Positions 42,601-64,000 of a DNA stretch of 64,000 nt are shown here, piece after piece. The stretch comes from Lineus longissimus (taxonomy: Eukaryota; Nemertea; Pilidiophora; Heteronemertea; Lineidae). The stretch covers positions 21,893,292-21,957,291 of the forward strand of contig NC_088312.1 in the NCBI RefSeq assembly GCF_910592395.1, given 5' to 3'. The notes under the pieces were generated by a model. The model saw nothing but the letters and a program-made list of their open reading frames with translations. It searched no databases and had not been told where the DNA came from. Numbering within the stretch: position 1 is the first letter of the stretch; each line of letters starts with the position of its first letter. Position numbers and translations under genes: made by a program.

Positions 42601-45600
42601 CCCCCCCCCCCCCCCCCCTACTATACTTGAGCTATGAGTGACCATAGAAAACTGACTGACCGGCATTCCCGACTGTGGTGTTGCGCACTTATTTGTCACG
42701 ACGATTCGCTTTTGCCCCCCTCCCAAAAACCACACACATACACTCCATGCCGACCCTAAAGTAATTTATTTCTTTTGATTTATTGTTCAGTTGGTGTCCA
42801 TGATGGCACAGCGTACGGCCCTTCGTGCATGTTATCCAAAGATACCACATTCCCCGGTTTCTGGCCGGCGGAGATGTGGAACCCACCGGGAAAGATGAGT
42901 GAGGATTGCTTGCAGCTGAATATCTTCACACCACACGGAGTCAAGAATGCACCGGTCTTGGTGAGTTTGTCCGCACAGACCAAATACCTTTTTGGCGCCG
43001 GACGACGTCTATGTCTTTGATGTCTGTTTACTGGACAGACATGTTTTAGTTTAATCGCTATACTTTCCTCAAGCACGAAATCATTTGACGAATCAAAATT
43101 CCTGTACTCATTAAAGCCATTGTAGTGCCGAACAAGCAAGATATGTGTCTTCCCAGATTTTTGCTTGAGGCGATTGAAGATCTCAAAACCTCGCTGGCGG
43201 GATCACAAGGCATTGGTGTTTTTGAGAAAGGATCGGAATCGTTTCAAAGGACCCGATCATTTCAACGGAGAGTTGTCCATTTATGCAGTTATTTATTTAT
43301 GCTACATTTATACTCCGGTTGACTTTCAGGTTTGGATATATGGAGGTGGATATTACAGTGGTACGAGTACCCTAGAGCTGTACGATGGTAGCGTCCTGGC
43401 TGCCAGTCAGAAGGCGGTCGTGGTCACGATTAACTACCGCGTGGGTATCCTTGGGTTCCTCAGCACAGGGGACGGAAGAATAAAGGGTGAGAATCACAGA
43501 TTGTGCTGAGACTTTCACCCGAATTGATCGTGCAACAACATTCAGAATTCGGTTTGGTCAATCTTGCTGAAACAGTTCCAAGCTTGGAGGTTCTCATGAT
43601 AAGTTATCAACGACTGTTCCCGAGCGCCGCGGCACTGATCATCGTATAATCATGAAAAAACACCTGCTTGTCTAAACACTGAGCAAATACTTTTGAAAGA
43701 TTCATTACTTCACTTTTTTATAACTCTTATCTTCTGCAGGGAATTATGGCATCAAGGACCAGCGGCTCGCCTTGCAGTGGATCCAAAACAACATCGCCAG
43801 GTTTGGCGGCAACCCGAGATCAGTGACGTTATTCGGGGAGAGCGCCGGTGCGGCCAGCATTGGACTCCACATCCTCTCGGACACAACAAAGAACCTCTTC
43901 CAGCGCGCAGTGATGGAAAGCGCGTCGCCAAATGCCAGATGGGCGTTTATGTCCGTGACTCAGGCTAAGCGACGAGGGGCGAGGATGTTGGAGATACTGA
44001 AGTGTCAGCAGAGCGATGCCGATGCTGTGTTGGCTTGTCTGAGGTAAGTTATGAGATTTTGTCTGATATTTTACCTTGAACGAAATGTAGAACTCTGTGA
44101 TGTAGAAGTGTGGTACATCAGCGAACGAGGCAGGGAAGGAGTCCTGAAGTGACTTGTCGGTTTAACCAAACCCTCGAGAGGTTTCCTGCTTTCCCTGTTC
44201 CCCGATTCGTTCGGCACCGGCAATAATTATCTAAGTAATGGTAGAGATCGTTTTCACTTGACCAGGTTTACTGTGTTTGTGCTGTTGAAACTCCCAACCG
44301 ACTTCAAAATGTCATATTGTATCAAAGCAGCCCTCTCAATCTTGTCCTCGACATCATTTCCAGGGCTAAATCGGCCGAATCTTTAGCCTTCAACAGTGCT
44401 GACTGGATCGTTAAGAATGCCATGATCTTCCCCTGGGCCCCGACACCTGACGGCGAGTTCCTCAAGGGGAACCCCTTCGAGATGACGGAAGCAGCCGACT
44501 TCAACCGCGACGTCGACATCATGATTGGCTTCAACAAAAATGAGGGGACCTATTGGAACCTCTATCTGTTTAGTAACCTCTACAGCAAAGACAAGCAGCA
44601 ATGTCCCATCACCGTAGATCAATTCAACACTGCTGCAGATGGAGTATTGATGAACTTCACTGCGCCGGCGCGAAAGGACATCAAGCAGATATACTCTTCC
44701 GGAGTGACGGACGGGAATGCGTTGACTGTCGCCTTGGACCGGGTGGTGGGCGAGTTTCTGAGCTTTTCCTGTCCGGTGATTGAATTCACTAACAAGTACT
44801 CCGCGGGCGCCAGGAAGGCTTACATGTACAAGCTCGACCACAGGGCGAGCAATGAGCAATGGCCTGCTTGGATGGGCGTCATCCATGGTGCAGATATTCA
44901 GGTTGGTATCCGATGGGCCACATTGAAACAAATTCATTTTTGCCGCTGCTTCCTTTCTTGTCTCTGTTTGGACGTGGCGGTATCAGAGGAGGTTACGTGA
45001 TGACGTCATCAAGGTTTTATCTGAAAAATTTCGTAATCTACTATAAGCTTACGTGTTTTATTTTCCTTCCAGTGGTTCTTTGGTATCCCCCTTGATACGA
45101 TTTACAACGAGAAACACATACAGAACGACAAAATTCCATTATATACGGAGGCTGAGAAAGAATTTGCGAAGAAGATCATGGACTATCTTGGGACGTTTGC
45201 TAGGAATGGGTAAGGGCGGGCTCTAGGGCATCCCTTCTAACAACCGGCGCGTAAGCCGACGATCTTCAAGGACCAAGGGAGTATTGATGGCATTATTAGC
45301 AAGCTGAATACAGTCATGTCAGCTTCTAGAAGAGAGTATTACTTTCAATAACGGATGTAGACCACTTTAACATAGGCCTGGCCGTGGGAAGTACATACTG
45401 GAGCTGTTTTGCGGGTAACTCACTAATACCATTAGACCCCGCGGGTGTCGCCGATTGGTCACTGCCGTAAATGTCATGCCGCTTGATTCTGTGCACGTGA
45501 CAGACTAGCGCGACGGCGAAACACACCGTCCCTAACCGTGTAACAGCAGGAGTTACCAAGTTATAATTATCGCTTTTCATTTTCAGGTCTCCTGGTAAAG

Positions 45601-45758
45601 CTGGCATTCCGAAGTGGCCCGCTTATACCAAGGACAATTTTAAGGCTTTACACTTTACAGAAACCATGAACATTGAAGAGGTGATATTGGTTGAAGGGAC
45701 CAGGTGCGCACCCTATGCAAGGTTGTCCAGGGAGGAAACATGTTGCGTCCTCACCTAA
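36692..45758 (+). CDS. Secreted SEA-domain cholinesterase-like enzyme (copy 2)
   Basis: Eleven exons: 36692-36752, 37253-37377, 41178-41248, 41508-41665, 42032-42223, 42791-42960, 43330-43486, 43740-44043, 44364-44901, 45073-45209 and 45587-45758 (694 residues, stop TAA). Five exons have exactly the lengths seen in copy 1 (71, 157, 304, 538 and 137). The first exon encodes a signal peptide ([20 protein letters not shown]) instead of a membrane anchor. The SEA domain follows at once (about residues 24-115) and keeps a Gly-Ser at the cleavage position (GAGSVTA, Gly88-Ser89). The cholinesterase part has Ser346 (GESAG), Glu473 (KNEGT), His587 (IHGAD) and MWNP. The acyl-pocket segment (IFPWAP) keeps one of the two phenylalanines of acetylcholinesterase. 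The C-terminus lacks the tetramerisation tail of vertebrate enzymes. Intron 2 is 3.8 kb long because of a satellite array. Confidence 0.82.
37489..40958. mobile_element. Tandem array of a TAA-flanked foldback MITE (about 8 copies)
   Basis: Intact copies are 131 bp. Each begins GGCACCTATTCCATAGAG and ends with the reverse complement, with inverted arms of about 50 bp around a core containing GGGTGCATGACCATGAAA. Intact or near-intact copies: 37592-37722, 37726-37856, 40694-40824 and 40828-40958. Truncated copies start at 37489, 37860 and 37907. The copy beginning about 37982 contains the large satellite in its right arm. The whole block is flanked by TAA at 37486-37488 and 40959-40961, and adjacent copies are separated by TTA or TAT. 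A 3-bp TWA target and GG-starting ends fit PIF/Harbinger-type (Tourist-like) MITEs. No transposase is present, so the element is non-autonomous. Confidence 0.75.
38081..40665. repeat. Pentanucleotide satellite, AGTGT then AGTAT
   Basis: About 175 perfect copies of AGTGT (38081-38955) are followed without interruption by about 342 copies of AGTAT (38956-40665). I see one irregularity, a truncated AGT unit at 40276-40278. The array sits inside the right arm of a MITE copy, whose arm naturally contains TATAGTATAGTATAG. It lies in intron 2 of the second SEA-esterase gene. Confidence 0.95.
42597..42618 (+). repeat. 22-base poly-C tract
   Basis: Homopolymer run in intron 5 of the second SEA-esterase. 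Similar C or G runs lie at 5631-5644, 24450-24465 and 29755-29769, all outside coding exons. Confidence 0.9.
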
Positions 45759-47040
45759 GATCTACTCAGAAATACCAAAAACACTCTCTTTGGAGCAGAA
45801 TTTTACTCAAAATTTTCTATTTTACTCAGAATGTAATTGTTAAATGTTGCATATTGAATTCTACATTCCCGTGTGCTAGTAAATTGACTCTCAAGCCTTG
45901 GATCCACTCCGCCGACCCGGACTCTGTTACACCAACGATTTGATTAACTCTGATGGTTCAGAATGGCGATAACATAGTTGGCGCGAACTTCTAACAGCAT
46001 CGGGGATTGACAAGATTCGTGGTGATTTCCGGGGGTGATTTTAATCAAATATATATTCGATTAGTTTTTAGACTTGGACAACCTGCCATTGTTATCAGCA
46101 GTGGATTCGCTGACTCCCTTGATGAGTGCAGCGTTTTTTGGCGCCAAAACAATCGCCGTCTGTTCGGCATGCCGCCCGCCGGCATCTACGCTAGGGCGAG
46201 TTTCCTCATTCAAAAGTGAATAACAGCTGATAAAATAAACCAAAGTGGACATGCTTGGTGTCATTGGAAAGGGAATTTCATCAAAAATGAAACAAAATAG
46301 ATAATGAAACAATTCTAACCTGCCGAAGGCGCGAATTTAGTGATTGAAATTGGAATTGAAAAATAAAATATTTTTGATGCCGGTGGAAAAGTGAGGCGGG
46401 CGGGGATTATAAACTATAATTTTTTTTATGGGGCCTTATAGCAGAAATGCATTATTTCTCTCGCGTGTATGCGGAATTGTAACAGCTCAGACGCTGAAAC
46501 GAGAGATGCAACATCGATTTATAGCTCCTTGGGTGTCCTGGCATAATTGAACCTGATCACAGATTGGTCTTTGCGGATCCGAAATAGACATAACAGGTTG
46601 GCCTTTGGGGTACTTTTAGTCATCGGATCTCATATTTGTCACAATGTGTCCTTAGACAACAACCATGCACATAGTAACCAGAACTAGGACATTATCACAA
46701 CCTCCACTCGGGTGTCGATTGAACGAAGACATTGTCACAACATCAGAAACTGCTGTAGGAAGACATATTTCATCACATCCAGAACATGGCGTCCAGTGGT
46801 TCCAATGGGTGATATGAATAAAGACTAGTAAATGCTTTTACTTCAGTTTTGTACAGAAAGGCCTAATGTAAATGTACATGGGGTTTTCAGTAAAAGCAAT
46901 TGCTAGTCTTTATTCATATCACCCAATATACTCAACAACACCTGGGGGTATATGATAATTAGGACGTTCTTTCCCAAATCTGATGCGAGTCTACTAAGAA
47001 ACACCATATTTATAAAAGAACAAACACCCAACTATAAATA
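45759..47040. other. Intergenic region, convergent gene ends
   Basis: The second SEA-esterase (plus) and POLQ (minus) converge here. Candidate poly(A) signals for the esterase are AATAAA at 46234-46239 and 46362-46367. A foldback element sits at 46807-46924. No further gene is recognised. Confidence 0.5.
46807..46924. mobile_element. 118-bp foldback MITE-like element
   Basis: Terminal inverted repeats start GGGTGATATGAATAAAGACT and are matched exactly over 22 bases at the other end. A second inner inverted match (TGCTTTTACT with AGTAAAAGCA) lies just inside. It is flanked on both sides by AAT, a possible 3-bp target duplication. Non-coding. Confidence 0.65.
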
Positions 47041-47051
47041 TTAATCCATGT

Positions 47052-47057
47052 TTTATT
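47052..47057 (-). terminator. Likely poly(A) signal of POLQ
   Basis: TTTATT on the plus strand is AATAAA on the minus strand, about 400 bases after the POLQ stop codon. Confidence 0.45.
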
Positions 47058-47452
47058 TACAAATCCACATCGTCATACAATTGGTTTGTTCATCCTTAAA
47101 TCCAATCCATCACCATCAAGTCCAAAACATGCTATATGACATACAATATCTGCAATATACAAAATCTACAACACTTGAGTAATCAAGTGAAATAAAGACG
47201 AAGTACATGAACAATTTCATCAGGGGATACAGTTTTTGATAGATGTATATAAATAATAAATGGTAAAAAATATGATAATATCACAAGATTTTTCATTCTC
47301 TAAGGTCATACTGTTCTTGACCATAATATTCCATTGAATAATATTAGCAGAATCAGAGAATCCAAAATTATAGAATGGAAAGGCCTGATTTTGCAGAGCT
47401 AATCCCTCTTATGAGGAAAACTTTGGTGTTGATGGGGAGTAATAAATAACAT

Positions 47453-64000
<16,548 letters not shown>

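Noticed and set aside
29697-45758. Neuroligin or other inactive cholinesterase-like adhesion protein
   Set aside because: Both copies keep the Ser, Glu and His triad residues and the MWNP tryptophan, and neither has a C-terminal membrane helix as neuroligins do.

Overview
This window is nuclear DNA of an invertebrate animal. Nearly all genes are split by GT-AG introns with correct phase, and none of the layout is bacterial. Gene content (ARMC2, POLQ, a GPR45/63-type receptor, a TMEM35B-like protein, a Notch-like EGF giant, cholinesterase-type enzymes) points to a bilaterian, probably marine (lophotrochozoan or invertebrate deuterostome). I cannot resolve the phylum from sequence alone.

Layout, left to right: (1) the first two coding exons of ARMC2 on the minus strand, leaving the window at the left edge; (2) an unrecognised small coiled-coil protein on the minus strand (4.6-4.9 kb); (3) a three-exon TMEM35B-like membrane protein on the plus strand (6.8-7.9 kb); (4) a 760-bp tandem duplication (8.8-10.3 kb); (5) a six-exon secreted protein with 41 EGF domains, 39 of them in one 4.45-kb exon (10.6-17.8 kb, plus); (6) two tandem intronless rhodopsin-type receptors on the minus strand (18.2-21.0 kb); (7) an intronless LRR-Ig protein on the plus strand (22.7-24.1 kb); (8) an intronless GPR45/63 receptor on the plus strand (27.0-28.3 kb); (9) two tandem eleven-exon genes combining a SEA domain with a complete cholinesterase-like catalytic domain (29.7-36.0 and 36.7-45.8 kb, plus); (10) most of POLQ, DNA polymerase theta, on the minus strand in 25 exons (47.5 kb to the right edge), with helicase, central and polymerase parts intact and only the extreme N-terminus missing.

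The most unusual parts are the SEA-cholinesterase pair and a satellite. In the pair, one copy has an N-terminal membrane anchor and an exact SEA self-cleavage motif, while the other has a signal peptide. An intron of the second copy holds about 2.6 kb of pentanucleotide satellite, which appears to have grown out of the terminal inverted repeat of a tandemly arrayed TAA-flanked MITE. The EGF gene shows strong recent homogenisation of a 114-bp coding repeat. Its C-terminal tail comes from a short exon, a decayed inverted copy of which lies 4 kb away.

These are mostly independent eukaryotic genes, not a pathway. The tandem receptor pair and the tandem esterase pair are the clear local duplications. 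ARMC2 and GPR63 are both on human chromosome 6q, which may be a trace of old linkage.
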